DNA of 64,000 nucleotides from Clostridia bacterium (GCA_017942005.1 JAGAVJ010000039.1:31591-95590), one strand, 5' to 3'. Positions 33,330 to 42,876 are shown, counted from the stretch's first letter. A program made the numbers and translations. Notes: generated from the letters alone by a model not told the origin.

Positions 33330-35303
33330 TCAATCACGTTCCGACGATGCTGCGCTATCGGACGCAGCGTCTGCGGAATCCGTTTCCTGTAACACGGCAT
33401 CTGCAAGCGGAGACTTCAGCGGCAGAATCACCGTCACCTCTGTTCCGTGTCCAACCTCACTTGTCAGGCGGATGCTTCCGCCGTGCGCTTCCACAAGCTC
33501 CTTGGAAATCGCAAGACCAAGCCCCGTTCCGCCGGCTCCCGTCGTTCTCGACTTTTCAACGCGGTAAAAACGCTCAAACAAATGCGGCTGATCCTCCTTC
33601 GGCACGCCGATGCCGTTGTCACGGATGCTGACTGCCGCGTAGGATGCATTGGAAACCGCGCGCACCATAATTTTTCCGCCGTTCGGTGTATACTTGACCG
33701 CATTTGACAGAATATTCAAAAAGACCTGTTCAATTCGATCCTTATCTGCGGTCATTTCCGGCAGATCCGGGTCAAATTTTTGATACAGGGTATGGTGATG
33801 CTCCTCAAGGTCCGTATGAATCACGTCACACAGGTGTTTTAACATGCTGTCCAGACGGAATGTGGAAATTTCCCATTTGGTTCTCTGGTTGTCAAGACGG
33901 GACAGCACCAGCAGATCACCGACGATGCGTGTCATGCGGTCTGCTTCTTCTACCGCCATGGAAAGAAAGCTCTCCCGCATGTCCGGCGTCATGTCGGGAT
34001 AACGCAGCACCGTTTCCGCAGCGCCTTTGATGGAAGTCAGCGGCGTGCGCAGCTCATGCGATACATTGGCGACAAATTCACGACGGCTTCGGTCAAGCTC
34101 ATACCGTCCTGTCACATCGTGGATGACTGTAATGATTCCCGCATGTTCTCCGTTGTTTTCGATATAGCGAAAATTTCCAAGGGAAACGTCAAAAATGCGT
34201 TCCTTGAGTGCGACCTCATGAATGACATGCCCCTCTCCATCGTCTCTGGATAAATCATGCTGTAAGGTTTCCCTGAACGCTGGCGTATCATCCACACCGC
34301 ACAGCTTTAGGAGGGCATGCAGCGTCATGGTTTTTTCAAGCGGCAGCTCCGCCGCTTCCGCTTCTGCAAAAAGGACGGTTTTGTCAAACAGATCGCGTGC
34401 GGTCGTATTGAGATGCATCACAGACCCGTCGTCGCGGAATGCAATCACCGCATCCTTTAAATAAAAGAAGACGGTTTCCAGCTTTTTCTGCTCACCGGAA
34501 ACCTGATCCAGCGTGTTTTTCAATACCAACCGCATATGATTGAAGGTATCGGTCAGCGTACCAATTTCATCCTGTGCATGCAGATTCAAATTGTGGTCTG
34601 CGTCGATGTCCTGTTCAAATTCTCCTGCTGCCAGCTTCTGTGCACCGCGTGTCAGACTCTGGATGGGAGAGGTAATGGTTTTGGCAAGGAAAAAAGACAA
34701 TACGATTGCAAACACCATACCCAGCAGCAATGCCTGCAAAATAATGGTAAACAGCATCCAGTTGAGGTTTTGTATTTCTCCTTTGGTATCGCGGATGTAG
34801 ACGAGAACACTGCGATTGTTTTCAGAGGCGTTCTGCACATCCAGCGAAACCGCATTATGCGGAGGAATGCGGACACAATAGTCAAAACATTCCGCACCGC
34901 TGCGCTGTTCCCTGCCGCTGCCGCCGTTCATCACTGACAGAATATTTTCCGTTAAATATACCGTTTCACCGCGTGCAAACATCTGTGAAGCGTCTGAGAC
35001 AGCCAGAATCGTACCGTTTTCATCAAGAACCGCAGCAGAACGGTAGTCGTCCAGTCCAAGAACGCCGGAATATGCATTCAACGTCATTTCAAGTGCACCG
35101 GCGCTCTCCGCATTTTCCAAAGAAGACAAAAGATAGGTATATAGTTCCGAATTCACATCAAATGCGGCGTCCATTTGTGTGGTAAAGTCGTCTGCAAAAT
35201 AGGACGATACCCCATTTAAAAGAATTGCACCGACCAATGACATGACCGTCGTGACAAAGATGATCAAAATCAGAATAATCTTAAAATACAGACTGCGGTA
35301 CAT
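33330..35303 (-). CDS. walK: Sensor histidine kinase WalK
   Basis: 657 aa. Membrane segment 1 is at about residues 7-30, an outside sensor domain at about 30-180, and segment 2 at about 178-202. Then come HAMP (TSPIQSLTRGAQKLAAGEFE), PAS (about 265-390), HisKA with the phospho-acceptor in FVANVSHELRTPLTSIKG (about 430) and HATPase with N box LSNAVKYTPNGG, DNGIGVPKEDQP and GTGLGLAISKELVEAHGG. This is the full WalK layout. ATG 35303 with GGGAGGGGG upstream is preferred to the GTG six bases earlier. It controls cell-wall hydrolase genes in Firmicutes. Confidence 0.95.
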   Translation of the reverse strand: MYRSLYFKIILILIIFVTTVMSLVGAILLNGVSSYFADDFTTQMDAAFDVNSELYTYLLSSLENAESAGALEMTLNAYSGVLGLDDYRSAAVLDENGTILAVSDASQMFARGETVYLTENILSVMNGGSGREQRSGAECFDYCVRIPPHNAVSLDVQNASENNRSVLVYIRDTKGEIQNLNWMLFTIILQALLLGMVFAIVLSFFLAKTITSPIQSLTRGAQKLAAGEFEQDIDADHNLNLHAQDEIGTLTDTFNHMRLVLKNTLDQVSGEQKKLETVFFYLKDAVIAFRDDGSVMHLNTTARDLFDKTVLFAEAEAAELPLEKTMTLHALLKLCGVDDTPAFRETLQHDLSRDDGEGHVIHEVALKERIFDVSLGNFRYIENNGEHAGIITVIHDVTGRYELDRSRREFVANVSHELRTPLTSIKGAAETVLRYPDMTPDMRESFLSMAVEEADRMTRIVGDLLVLSRLDNQRTKWEISTFRLDSMLKHLCDVIHTDLEEHHHTLYQKFDPDLPEMTADKDRIEQVFLNILSNAVKYTPNGGKIMVRAVSNASYAAVSIRDNGIGVPKEDQPHLFERFYRVEKSRTTGAGGTGLGLAISKELVEAHGGSIRLTSEVGHGTEVTVILPLKSPLADAVLQETDSADAASDSAASSERD

Positions 35304-35406
35304 CGCCACACCCCCTCCCTCTGTTTTCTGTACAGAACTGCTGTTTTCCAGTCAATCTCCGCTGTGTGGGAATCCAAACTGTGATTGCGTGTGTGGGGCA
35401 AATGCG

Positions 35407-36117
35407 TCACGCCAAAAAATATCCCAATCCGTGCTTGGAAAAAATATATTCCGGATGGGACGGGTCGTCCTCCACCTTGGCACGAAGACGGCTGATGGTC
35501 ACATCCACCGTGCGGCGATCGCCGTAAAATTCCTCATAACCCCACACCTGCTGCAGGAGAACCTCCCGTGAAAACGGCTTTCCCGCATTGGAGGCAAGAA
35601 ACGAAAGCAGATCATATTCAATTTTGGAAAGTGAAATTTCCTGTCCTTTTTTGGTAACAAGATACCGCTCATTATCAATGACGAGGTCCCGTACCGTAAT
35701 CACCGTGCTGTTTTTGGCGCCGGTTACGACTTCATTCGCCGCGCGGCGCATATTCGCCTTGATACGGGCAAGCAGAACGTTGATGGAAAACGGCTTTGTC
35801 ACATAATCGTCCGCACCAAGATCAAGTCCCATAATTTTGTCAATTTCTTCTTCCTTTGCCGTCACCATAATAATCGGTGTGTCCAGACGCATCCGGATGC
35901 CGCGGCAGACGGTAAAGCCGTCCATTTTCGGCAGCATGATGTCAAGCAGAATCAAGTCAAAGGACCCCTTCAGCGCCTTGCGCAGTCCTTCCTCTCCATC
36001 CCCTGCAATCTCATAATCATATCCCGCCTGCATCAGGTTGAATGCAAGCACCTGCGCGATATTTTTTTCATCTTCCACGATGAGAATTTTTTTCTTTTGT
36101 GTTGTGTTGCCTGTCAT
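35407..36117 (-). CDS. walR: Response regulator WalR
   Basis: 236 aa, OmpR family. The receiver has KILIVEDEKNIAQVLAFNLM, the phospho-Asp in DLILLDIMLPKMDGFTVCRG (about 58), the switch Thr in IIMVTAKEEE and the Lys in DDYVTKPFS. The winged helix has SKIEYDLLSFLASNAGKPFS and RRTVDVTISRLRAKVEDDP. ATG 36117 gives the normal length; GGGAG is three bases upstream. A second GAAAGGA farther upstream (36194-36188) precedes a foldable stretch. Head of the wal operon. Confidence 0.95.
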   Translation of the reverse strand: MTGNTTQKKKILIVEDEKNIAQVLAFNLMQAGYDYEIAGDGEEGLRKALKGSFDLILLDIMLPKMDGFTVCRGIRMRLDTPIIMVTAKEEEIDKIMGLDLGADDYVTKPFSINVLLARIKANMRRAANEVVTGAKNSTVITVRDLVIDNERYLVTKKGQEISLSKIEYDLLSFLASNAGKPFSREVLLQQVWGYEEFYGDRRTVDVTISRLRAKVEDDPSHPEYIFSKHGLGYFLA

Positions 36118-36227
36118 ACGCTCCCAGCGCCCTCTTACGCAGGCATGTGTGCCTTCCCTTTTGGCAGCCGCATCCCTGCAAAGGTTTCCTTTCTTTATGA
36201 TTTCAATGTGCGTTAATAACGCTCTTA

Positions 36228-36391
36228 GGGCGTTTTTGAAAAAACGCCCCGCCGCTTGGGCATCCCCCAAAAACGTTTAATCGATATAGCTTCAAAATAT
36301 ATGGTAAAAGACACCTGTGTATATTGTCTGCCCCGTTTAAAGTTTTTTGAAAGGGGTTTGGGGAAAAATTTTTTTCAAAAAAGTTTTCCCC
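36228..36391. repeat. Two-hairpin intergenic repeat, copy 2
   Basis: Left arm GGGCGTTTTT/AAAAACGCCC (36228-36250), then GCCGCTTGGGCAT and CCCCCAAAAACGTTTAA. Core of about 50 bp. Right arm inverted: CCCGTTTAAAGTTTTTTG, GGGGTTTGGGG and a hairpin with TTTTTTTCAAAAAA ending CCCC at 36391. It lies after the 36421 stop and before walR. Confidence 0.8.
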
Positions 36392-36420
36392 ATAGAACCT
36401 CAAACGCACGTTATTTTCGG

Positions 36421-37668
36421 TCACGGAAAAACAACATTGTCGACGGCTTCCGTAATTTTCTTCGCTTCGATCACCGGCACCTCCGCAATCCGTGCAAGAA
36501 GGCGCGGCAAAACCTCGGTCGTGACTTGCGTACAGTGAAACCGCACTGTCGGACTATAGCATACCTTCATCGCTTTTTCGATTTTTTCGTAAATCATATC
36601 CGCAGTGTATGCTTCATTTGTGTCCATAGATTCAATGTTCCAATCCCACAGTACATAGCCGGCGTCGGACACAGTCTTTTTCTGCGTATGATTGTAATGC
36701 AATACGCCGGAGTGAGACCCTTCCGGCAGACGCGCCAGACGCGTTTTCCGCTTGGTCATCGCATACAAAAGATCATTTTCCGTATCCAATGCAGCGATAA
36801 GCGACTCCGCTGTCGCCACATCATACTCGTTTCCCGTCATGGTGTGCAGTCCGATGGCATGTCCCTCGGAAAGAATCTGCGCAATGACGTCCGCGTAGGC
36901 CACGAGCTGTTCCCCTGTGACAAAAAATGTCGCCTGTGCGCCGTATTCCGCCAGCTGCTCCAATATCTGCGGCGTGCATACGTCATCGATATCCTCAAAG
37001 GTCAGATAGACCACATCCGAGCGATAAATATTATACCCAGGAATGTCTGTATCCACCGTATGATTTTCATCCGTATCCAAAGTGACGGGAGCCTGCGTCA
37101 CCGGCTGCGTAGTCTCTTCTGGCAGATACGCTTCCAATAAGGAAGCAAACGATTTTTTCTGTCCGCCGTCGGTAATACGCACCGTGTTTTTGTCTTCGGA
37201 TATTTCAAATGACCACCCAAAATACGCGCAGATGTCCCGCATCGGCAGATACCGTTCTTTTGAGAACAATGTTGTGCGGATAAAGAGGTAGGTATTGCGT
37301 TCTGTCTGTGCATATTCATTGTTTGCAGTGTCAAACGACAAATATTTTCCGGATGCCGTGTCGCTGATGATAAAGGAAGTTACATTTTTGGAAGGTCCGC
37401 GGCGTACCTTGATGTTTTCAAACTCTTCAAAAAAGGAAAGCGGAATCCAGAAGTCATCCGTTCCGCCGGTCACAAAACCAAGCGCCGGATAATAATCATC
37501 CATTCTCCATACAGTGTCATTGTAAAACAGCGTCGGAACATCCGCACTGCCCGGTGCGTTGTCTCCATACACGGCAAAAATCGTGATAAACATCGGAAGA
37601 AGCAGCAGCGCAAACAAAAGCAGCCATACAAGGGGAAACGCAAGAAAGCGGCGAATTTTTTTCATCAT
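36421..37668 (-). CDS. Polysaccharide-deacetylase-like protein with altered catalytic motifs
   Basis: 415 aa. N-terminal membrane anchor (about 8-32). A copper-amine-oxidase-N-like domain (RYLPMRDICAYFGWSFEI, KNTVRITDG) lies at about 130-165. A NodB-like barrel starts at about 222 with VVYLTFEDIDDVCTPQILEQ. The family motif TFDDG is TFEDI here. The metal motif HS/TxxH is reduced to LHTMTGN, so the second His is missing. It is therefore probably a non-catalytic homologue or acts by other residues. ATG overlaps the stop of the upstream gene (ATGA at 37665-37668), so the two are translationally coupled. Confidence 0.78.
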   Translation of the reverse strand: MMKKIRRFLAFPLVWLLLFALLLLPMFITIFAVYGDNAPGSADVPTLFYNDTVWRMDDYYPALGFVTGGTDDFWIPLSFFEEFENIKVRRGPSKNVTSFIISDTASGKYLSFDTANNEYAQTERNTYLFIRTTLFSKERYLPMRDICAYFGWSFEISEDKNTVRITDGGQKKSFASLLEAYLPEETTQPVTQAPVTLDTDENHTVDTDIPGYNIYRSDVVYLTFEDIDDVCTPQILEQLAEYGAQATFFVTGEQLVAYADVIAQILSEGHAIGLHTMTGNEYDVATAESLIAALDTENDLLYAMTKRKTRLARLPEGSHSGVLHYNHTQKKTVSDAGYVLWDWNIESMDTNEAYTADMIYEKIEKAMKVCYSPTVRFHCTQVTTEVLPRLLARIAEVPVIEAKKITEAVDNVVFP

Positions 37669-38798
37669 GACTCTAAAATTTTACTCTCGTAATATGCAAC
37701 CGCCAAATCCACCACCAGCCCGTAGCTCTTGGTTCCGGCAGTCTGTCCCTGTACCTTCAAATACGTATCGTTGACGGCGTTTGAGATGGTCGCCGCCGTA
37801 TTATCCTTATATTTTTCATAAAACCGGTTGTATGCCTGCATTTCGCAGCGGATGCGCGGATCCATTTTGGAATACGTTTCCTCCCATAGGGTTTTGTCCG
37901 CAGAATAAAGTGCATTGGAAAGATATTCCGCCATATTGAGATATCCGCTGTAGCGCGTATACGGATTTTCTCCGTGGATGCACACAAGAAATGCGATAAA
38001 ATTTGCTTCCTTTTCTCTGGCAAAGCCTCTTTGATGCGCAAGCTCATGGGCTGCGGTAAACGGCAGCGTGTAATCCGGGAAGTTGACATTCAGGTTGGCT
38101 TCTCCTGTGAAAAACGTATAAATTCCCGTGATATGCGTGTACGACATCGGGTCGCTTAATATCACAGGCTTGACACTGGACGTAAACTGCCAAAAAATCG
38201 GATATGCCTGATGAAGCCGTTCATAGCCGATCATCAAATCGGCACACATTCTGTCATACGTGGCAAACGGCATGGACGATGCGCCGCCAAACGCAAAATC
38301 TACAGATCCGCACAATGCGTTTGCTTCATCCACACACCACTGCATCGCAGCCGCGAGTTGTTCTGCCGATACCGCTTCCCCGTTTAACGACAGCCGTGCG
38401 GCAAGATCGGTGGTGTTGGAACCCAATCCCAATGCCGGCACAAACAGAGTATATAAAATACAGATGACAGACAAAAGCACACAGAGATACCGCACGCCCA
38501 GACGCATTGATTTTTTGGTCAAATATACCGCAAGCCAGATCAGCACAAAAAGCAATACCGGTGAAAACAGAAGCAGTCCTTCTGCAAGCGAAAACGGCAG
38601 CCAGCCGGTCAGCAGATTTGTCAGAATGCGAACTGCCGTCCCATAATACCGGTTGGCTGCATCGGCAATTTGCGGATGCGTTTTTGTGACAATGTGCAGA
38701 ATCAGTGTTGCCGCGGCACATGCAAAGGAAATTGGCAGGCAAAGCGGAATATACCGCTTCCATTTGATTTGCAGCTGTTTTAAGTTCTGTTTCGACAT
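37665..38798 (-). CDS. DUF3810-like membrane zincin metallopeptidase
   Basis: 377 aa. Three membrane segments in the first 130 residues (SFACAAATLILHIV, LLLFSPVLLFVLIWLAVYL, LCVLLSVICILYTLFV). The C-terminal domain contains FTAAHELAHQRGFAREKEAN near residue 250: an HExxH zinc motif with a downstream EKEAN Glu, as in the DUF3810 family. All zinc ligands expected of a peptidase are present. The substrate is unknown. It shares an operon with the deacetylase-like gene that starts inside its stop codon, which suggests an envelope role. GAGGAAT lies before ATG 38798. Confidence 0.82.
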   Translation of the reverse strand: MSKQNLKQLQIKWKRYIPLCLPISFACAAATLILHIVTKTHPQIADAANRYYGTAVRILTNLLTGWLPFSLAEGLLLFSPVLLFVLIWLAVYLTKKSMRLGVRYLCVLLSVICILYTLFVPALGLGSNTTDLAARLSLNGEAVSAEQLAAAMQWCVDEANALCGSVDFAFGGASSMPFATYDRMCADLMIGYERLHQAYPIFWQFTSSVKPVILSDPMSYTHITGIYTFFTGEANLNVNFPDYTLPFTAAHELAHQRGFAREKEANFIAFLVCIHGENPYTRYSGYLNMAEYLSNALYSADKTLWEETYSKMDPRIRCEMQAYNRFYEKYKDNTAATISNAVNDTYLKVQGQTAGTKSYGLVVDLAVAYYESKILES

Positions 38799-38887
38799 CA
38801 CGGTTATTCCTCACTTTACTCATATTACCCAATGGGCATTCACAGGCGACGGTATGGCAGCTGTACCGTACATTGCTTTCCTCAAGC

Positions 38888-38935
38888 GCTGTCAAATAAA
38901 GGACGCGTCAAATAATGCACGCGTTAAATAACGCT
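38888..38935. repeat. Three 16-bp tandem repeats over the pseudouridine synthase stop
   Basis: Units 38888-38903, 38904-38919 and 38920-38935 share GTCAAATAA or GTTAAATAA flanked by CGCG-like bases. The array encodes the last residues of the synthase (ALFNACII) and its stop, then continues into the gap. Confidence 0.7.
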
Positions 38936-39876
38936 TGCAGTGCGCAAAAATCATCCGGAGGCGCTGCGGTTACGGTCATGCACCGCATGGAAACCGGATG
39001 GAAAAACGAGGTCCTGCAGCAATGCAGCGCCTGGCGGCGGATATAGGGTGATACGCCTTCTTCCGACGGCTCTCCTCGCACAGCATCCTTTTGGGCGCCG
39101 GAATTCTGACTGCCGTATAAAAAGTCGCCGAGAATCGGGGTACCGCGGCTGGCAAAATGCACACGCAGCTGATGCGTTCTCCCGGTCACAGGTTCTGCCG
39201 ACACAAGCGTCAAGGGATGCCCCTCTCGGTCGCATCCATAGGCAAGCACACGGTACCGCGTCAGTGCAGGTGCACCATCGTTTTCTGTTACCGTTCTTGT
39301 AATGACACTTTCCTCTTTGCGCCGGATACAGCCGGAAATTTCTCCCACCGTAGGAGTTAACGTTCCATTCAGTACCGCTAAATATTCTTTTTGTATTGTA
39401 CCTGCAAGATGCGCACAGTGCATGTTGTATGCCGCCGCGCGGTTTTTGGCAATGGTCACAACACCTGAGGTATCGCGGTCGAGACGGGAACAGGCACGAA
39501 AGACAAACGGAATCCCGCGTGTTTCAAACAGGTACGCAAGACCATTTGCCAATGTATCCGTATAATGTCCGTGCGAGGGATGCGTCGGCATAAAAGGCGG
39601 TTTATTCAAAACAATCAGGCTGTCGTCCTCATACAGAACACACAGCGGCAGCGGTGTCGGGACAATCGTTTCCGACGCCTCCCGATCCTCTGTCGCAAGG
39701 GACAGGACATCCTGCGGCTGCAATACATACCGTACCGTCACATGCGCACCGTTGACCAAAATGCCAAGCGGCTGCTTTTTCAGCGCTGTAACCTGTGCAT
39801 GCGACAAATGCAGATGGGAAAGCAGGAAATTTTTGACGGTCATCTGGGCGGTTTCCGCACCGATCGAATATTCCAT
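38908..39876 (-). CDS. RluA-family pseudouridine synthase
   Basis: 322 aa. An S4-like N-terminal part (LLSHLHLSHAQVTALKK) is followed by the catalytic domain: YEDDSLIVLNKPPFMPTHPS near residue 90, the active Asp in CSRLDRDTSGVVTIAKN (usual HRLD is SRLD), and the C-terminal PVTGRTHQLRVHFASRG and ILGDFLYG. The family modifies uridines in 23S rRNA or tRNA, and which site is not deducible. ATG 39876 is chosen; an in-frame TTG at 39891 right after GGGGG is possible. The 3' end carries a 16-bp tandem repeat. Confidence 0.9.
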   Translation of the reverse strand: MEYSIGAETAQMTVKNFLLSHLHLSHAQVTALKKQPLGILVNGAHVTVRYVLQPQDVLSLATEDREASETIVPTPLPLCVLYEDDSLIVLNKPPFMPTHPSHGHYTDTLANGLAYLFETRGIPFVFRACSRLDRDTSGVVTIAKNRAAAYNMHCAHLAGTIQKEYLAVLNGTLTPTVGEISGCIRRKEESVITRTVTENDGAPALTRYRVLAYGCDREGHPLTLVSAEPVTGRTHQLRVHFASRGTPILGDFLYGSQNSGAQKDAVRGEPSEEGVSPYIRRQALHCCRTSFFHPVSMRCMTVTAAPPDDFCALQALFNACII

Positions 39877-39978
39877 AACAGACAGCAAATCCCCCTTCCC
39901 CTTACTTATATATATTATACAGCATTTTTCTGCGTTTTGCAAGAGAATTCACAATATCTTTAAGTGGAACACACTCTC

Positions 39979-40156
39979 GGGAAACTTTTACAAAAGTTTC
40001 CCTGCCGCTTGGCACCCCTTCAAAAATTTTCAAACGAATATATAACAAAAAAATCGTGAAACTATAGAAAAATATGCATTTTTTGTTTGTTATGTCCCAT
40101 TTAAAGTTTTTTGATGGGGGTTTGGGGAAAAGCTTTTTTTTAAAAAAGTTTTCCCC
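39979..40156. repeat. Two-hairpin intergenic repeat, copy 3
   Basis: Left arm GGGAAACTTTT/AAAAGTTTCCC (39979-40002), then TGCCGCTTGGCA, CCCCTTCAAAAATTTTC. A/T-rich core. Right arm inverted: CCCATTTAAAGTTTTTTG, GGGGGTTTGGGG and a long T/A hairpin ending CCCC at 40156. It lies 37 bp after the GNAT stop codon (minus strand). Confidence 0.8.
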
Positions 40157-40192
40157 ATAATCACATTGTTTTTCAGAAAAAGCGTCCTTCCT

Positions 40193-40972
40193 TCAGCGCA
40201 GATAGGAGGAATAGGCAAAAAATCTGCCCTTGATTTCAAACCCTGCACACCGTGCGACAGCAGCAGACGCCCGGTTGGTACAATAATATTGATACAGTAC
40301 CGCTTCACCGCGCAGAAGACAGGCACGTGCAAGGGCACAGACACAGGAACGTGCATACCCGCGGCGGCGATAAGCCGGCGCACATTCTACGCCGATTTCC
40401 ACACAGGTATCCCCTTGAAACCGACGGTTGATGCTGGCAATACAGCACACCGTGTCCGGTACATCATCCGCGAAAATTACATAAGCGCCGCGTGCAGCAC
40501 AGTCCGACAGCTTCATGGAGACAAGACTGTTCTTCGGTATCGCATCCGGCGTCAGGCATCGCGTCTGCGGCAAAATGTGTTCCACCGCCACGTTGTCCGG
40601 TGACAGTAAAAGACAGGAAGCCGCCCATCGTGCAAAGAACGGAGAGGGCTTATAGCCCCATTTGAGAAGGTGCGGCGTCAAAATACCGTGCAGTGCCGAC
40701 AATGCCGCATCGGAACATAAATCCTGCCTGAAGGTATGCAAGTGCGCGGAAAACGCATCGTACACTTCCGGATAACAGGAAGCAGCACAAAAGCCGTCTG
40801 TCTCGGCAAAGGACGCCGGTACAATGACATTTAAATGCCGTGCAAGCGGCTGGCTGTCCTTTGGCTTCAGCACAATATTGCTCCCCTGTACCATATCGTC
40901 GGACGATATTCCGTGCCGCTGACAATACTCGGACAAAAGGATAGAATCGGTCAAATGCATAAAATGCCGCAT
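40193..40972 (-). CDS. GNAT-family N-acetyltransferase
   Basis: 259 aa. The C-terminal third has the acetyl-CoA motif A: CVEIGVECAPAYRRRGYARS (the R/QxxGxG/A turn is RRRGYA), then NRASAAVARCAGFEIKGRFF. The N-terminal 130 residues are less typical and may be a second, degenerate GNAT-like domain. The substrate is unknown. AAAGGA lies eight bases from ATG 40972. Unusually Cys-rich (about 14 Cys). It follows gpmI after a terminator, so it probably has its own weak promoter. Confidence 0.82.
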   Translation of the reverse strand: MRHFMHLTDSILLSEYCQRHGISSDDMVQGSNIVLKPKDSQPLARHLNVIVPASFAETDGFCAASCYPEVYDAFSAHLHTFRQDLCSDAALSALHGILTPHLLKWGYKPSPFFARWAASCLLLSPDNVAVEHILPQTRCLTPDAIPKNSLVSMKLSDCAARGAYVIFADDVPDTVCCIASINRRFQGDTCVEIGVECAPAYRRRGYARSCVCALARACLLRGEAVLYQYYCTNRASAAVARCAGFEIKGRFFAYSSYLR

Positions 40973-40992
40973 AAAACGAGTTCCTTTTTTTG

Positions 40993-41029
40993 AAAAAGGA
41001 CTGCCATACAGTATGGTACAGCAGTCCTT
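40993..41029 (-). terminator. Intrinsic terminator after gpmI
   Basis: AAGGACTGC pairs with GCAGTCCTT and TTTTTC follows on the minus strand, 50 bp after the gpmI stop. The loop CATACTGTATGG-type sequence can form an inner stem. Confidence 0.85.
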
Positions 41030-41078
41030 GATTCAAACAGTTATAAATGATTCTTCAGAGGTGAAACCGCTGTATGAA

Positions 41079-42716
41079 TTACTTCATTTCAATCAGGGAT
41101 TCATCCCACATTGCGGGCGCTTCATAGCCAAGCAGGTTGACCGTCGTTGCAGCAACATCGGACAAACCAAAGGTCGCCTTCTGTTCCTTTACGGCATACG
41201 CATCGGTATAGAAATTATCGTAGATGATGCACGGAACGGGATTGAGCGTATGGCTGGTTTTCGCCTTCGGTGTACCGTCCTTGTTATACTTGATTTCGCC
41301 CTTCTTGTCAAGCTCATACATCTCGTCCGCATTGCCGTGATCTGCGGTGATGATGGCAACGCCTTCCAGCTTGTCGACAACGGCAAGAATGCGCTTCAGC
41401 TGTAAATCAAGCGCTTCCATGGAGCACTGGGTTGCAAGCATATTGCCGGTGTGACCGACCATATCGCCGTTGGGGAAGTTGACGCGCAGATAGCGGTATT
41501 CTCCGGATTCCAGAGCTGCAATCAGCTTGTCTGCAATCAGTGCGCACTGCATCCACGGGCGCTCTTCAAACGGGACGACATCGGACGGAATCTCCACATA
41601 GGATTCGGTTTCGTCGCTGAATTTGCCGGAACGGTTGCCGTTCCAGAAATATGTGACATGACCGTACTTCTGCGTCTCGGAAATGGCAAGCTGCGTCACG
41701 CCGGTATCCGCAAGATATTCACCCATGGTGTTGGTGATTTCCGGCGGATTGACAAGATAGCTTTTCGGAATGTGCAGATCCCCGTCATATTCCAGCATAC
41801 CTGCGTATTTGACATTGGGACGGCGGACACGGTCGAACTTGTCAAATGCATCGTCGTCAAACGCTTTGGAAATCTCAATGGCACGGTCGCCGCGGAAATT
41901 GAAGAAAATCACAGAGTCACCGTCTTCAATGGTTCCAATCGGCTTGCCGTTCTCTGCAATGACAAACGGCGGAAGATCCTGGTCAATGACCTTGGTTTCG
42001 GCACGGTAGGTTTCAATGGCTTCCTTTGCAGATGCAAACTGACGGCCGTCTCCCAGGACATGCGTTTTCCAGCCGGCTTCGACCATTGCCCAGTTTGCCT
42101 CGTAACGGTCCATCGTAATCTTCATTCTGCCGCCGCCGGATGCGATTTTGATATCAAAATCGTCGCTGCGCAGACCTGCGATAAATGCTTCAAACGGTTC
42201 TACATATTCCAGTGCGGAGGTCTCGCCGACATCGCGTCCGTCAAGGAGAATATGAATGCGGACACGCTTGACACCGTCATGCTTTGCACGCTCGATCATC
42301 GCCTTTAAGTGATCAATGTGGGAGTGGACGTTGCCGTCGGAGAACAGACCGATAAAGTGCAGCGTTGCGCAGTTTTCGATGAGATTTTTCCATGTATCAG
42401 AGGTAAACATTTTACCGGATGCAATGGACTCGGAAACAAGCTTTGCCCCCTGAGAGAAGACCTGACCGGAGCCAAGGGCGTTGTGACCGACCTCGGAGTT
42501 GCCCATATCGTCATCGGAAGGCAGACCGACCGCAGTACCATGTGCGCGAAGCTTCCGCATAGGATATTTTTCCATCAGCATATCAAGGGTCGGCGTATAT
42601 GCATGGTAAACCGCATTGCCGGCATTGGCAGGCGCAAGACCTACGCCGTCCATGACAATGGTCAGGACAGGACCGCGGACGCCACTAAAATGTTCAAGTT
42701 TTTTCAGCTGTGCCAT
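41079..42716 (-). CDS. gpmI: 2,3-bisphosphoglycerate-independent phosphoglycerate mutase
   Basis: Glycolytic enzyme converting 3- to 2-phosphoglycerate through a phosphoserine. 545 aa, longer than the common 510. VLTIVMDGVGLAPANAGNAV with the first metal Asp is at about residue 18. The nucleophile Ser lies in DDDMGNSEVGHNALGSG (about 72). GLFSDGNVHSHIDHL, HILLDGRDVGETSALEYV, then VGHTGNM and IITADHGNADEMYE near 455 supply the other metal ligands. GAAAGGA 11 bases before ATG 42716 supports the start. Divergent from rsmH; its promoter is not clear (TATACT at about 42774 without a good -35). Confidence 0.96.
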   Translation of the reverse strand: MAQLKKLEHFSGVRGPVLTIVMDGVGLAPANAGNAVYHAYTPTLDMLMEKYPMRKLRAHGTAVGLPSDDDMGNSEVGHNALGSGQVFSQGAKLVSESIASGKMFTSDTWKNLIENCATLHFIGLFSDGNVHSHIDHLKAMIERAKHDGVKRVRIHILLDGRDVGETSALEYVEPFEAFIAGLRSDDFDIKIASGGGRMKITMDRYEANWAMVEAGWKTHVLGDGRQFASAKEAIETYRAETKVIDQDLPPFVIAENGKPIGTIEDGDSVIFFNFRGDRAIEISKAFDDDAFDKFDRVRRPNVKYAGMLEYDGDLHIPKSYLVNPPEITNTMGEYLADTGVTQLAISETQKYGHVTYFWNGNRSGKFSDETESYVEIPSDVVPFEERPWMQCALIADKLIAALESGEYRYLRVNFPNGDMVGHTGNMLATQCSMEALDLQLKRILAVVDKLEGVAIITADHGNADEMYELDKKGEIKYNKDGTPKAKTSHTLNPVPCIIYDNFYTDAYAVKEQKATFGLSDVAATTVNLLGYEAPAMWDESLIEMK

Positions 42717-42876
42717 ATGTGATCAATTCCTTTCAAAAATCAGGATAAAATGTATCTTTACCAATATAGTATACCCGTAATTTGTGAATAAAGTTTGAAA
42801 TTTTTCCAGCTTTTGCAAAAAAATTCCCGAAACTGTAAACTTTTTTCCAAATTTACCGCAGACGGGTAAATTCTAC

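Noticed and set aside
36256..37140. 294-codon open frame on the plus strand
   Set aside because: Antisense to the deacetylase-like gene and starting in a repeat. Arg/His-rich with no recognisable domain.
38326..38895. 189-codon alternative frame on the minus strand
   Set aside because: It overlaps the DUF3810-like gene on the same strand in another frame. The latter carries membrane helices and an intact HExxH motif.
41451..42308. 285-codon open frame on the plus strand
   Set aside because: Antisense to gpmI, whose metal and Ser motifs are intact.
42760..42800. Sigma-A promoter for gpmI
   Set aside because: TATACT is visible at about 42774-42769, but no -35 match exists at 16-18 bp, so it was not listed.
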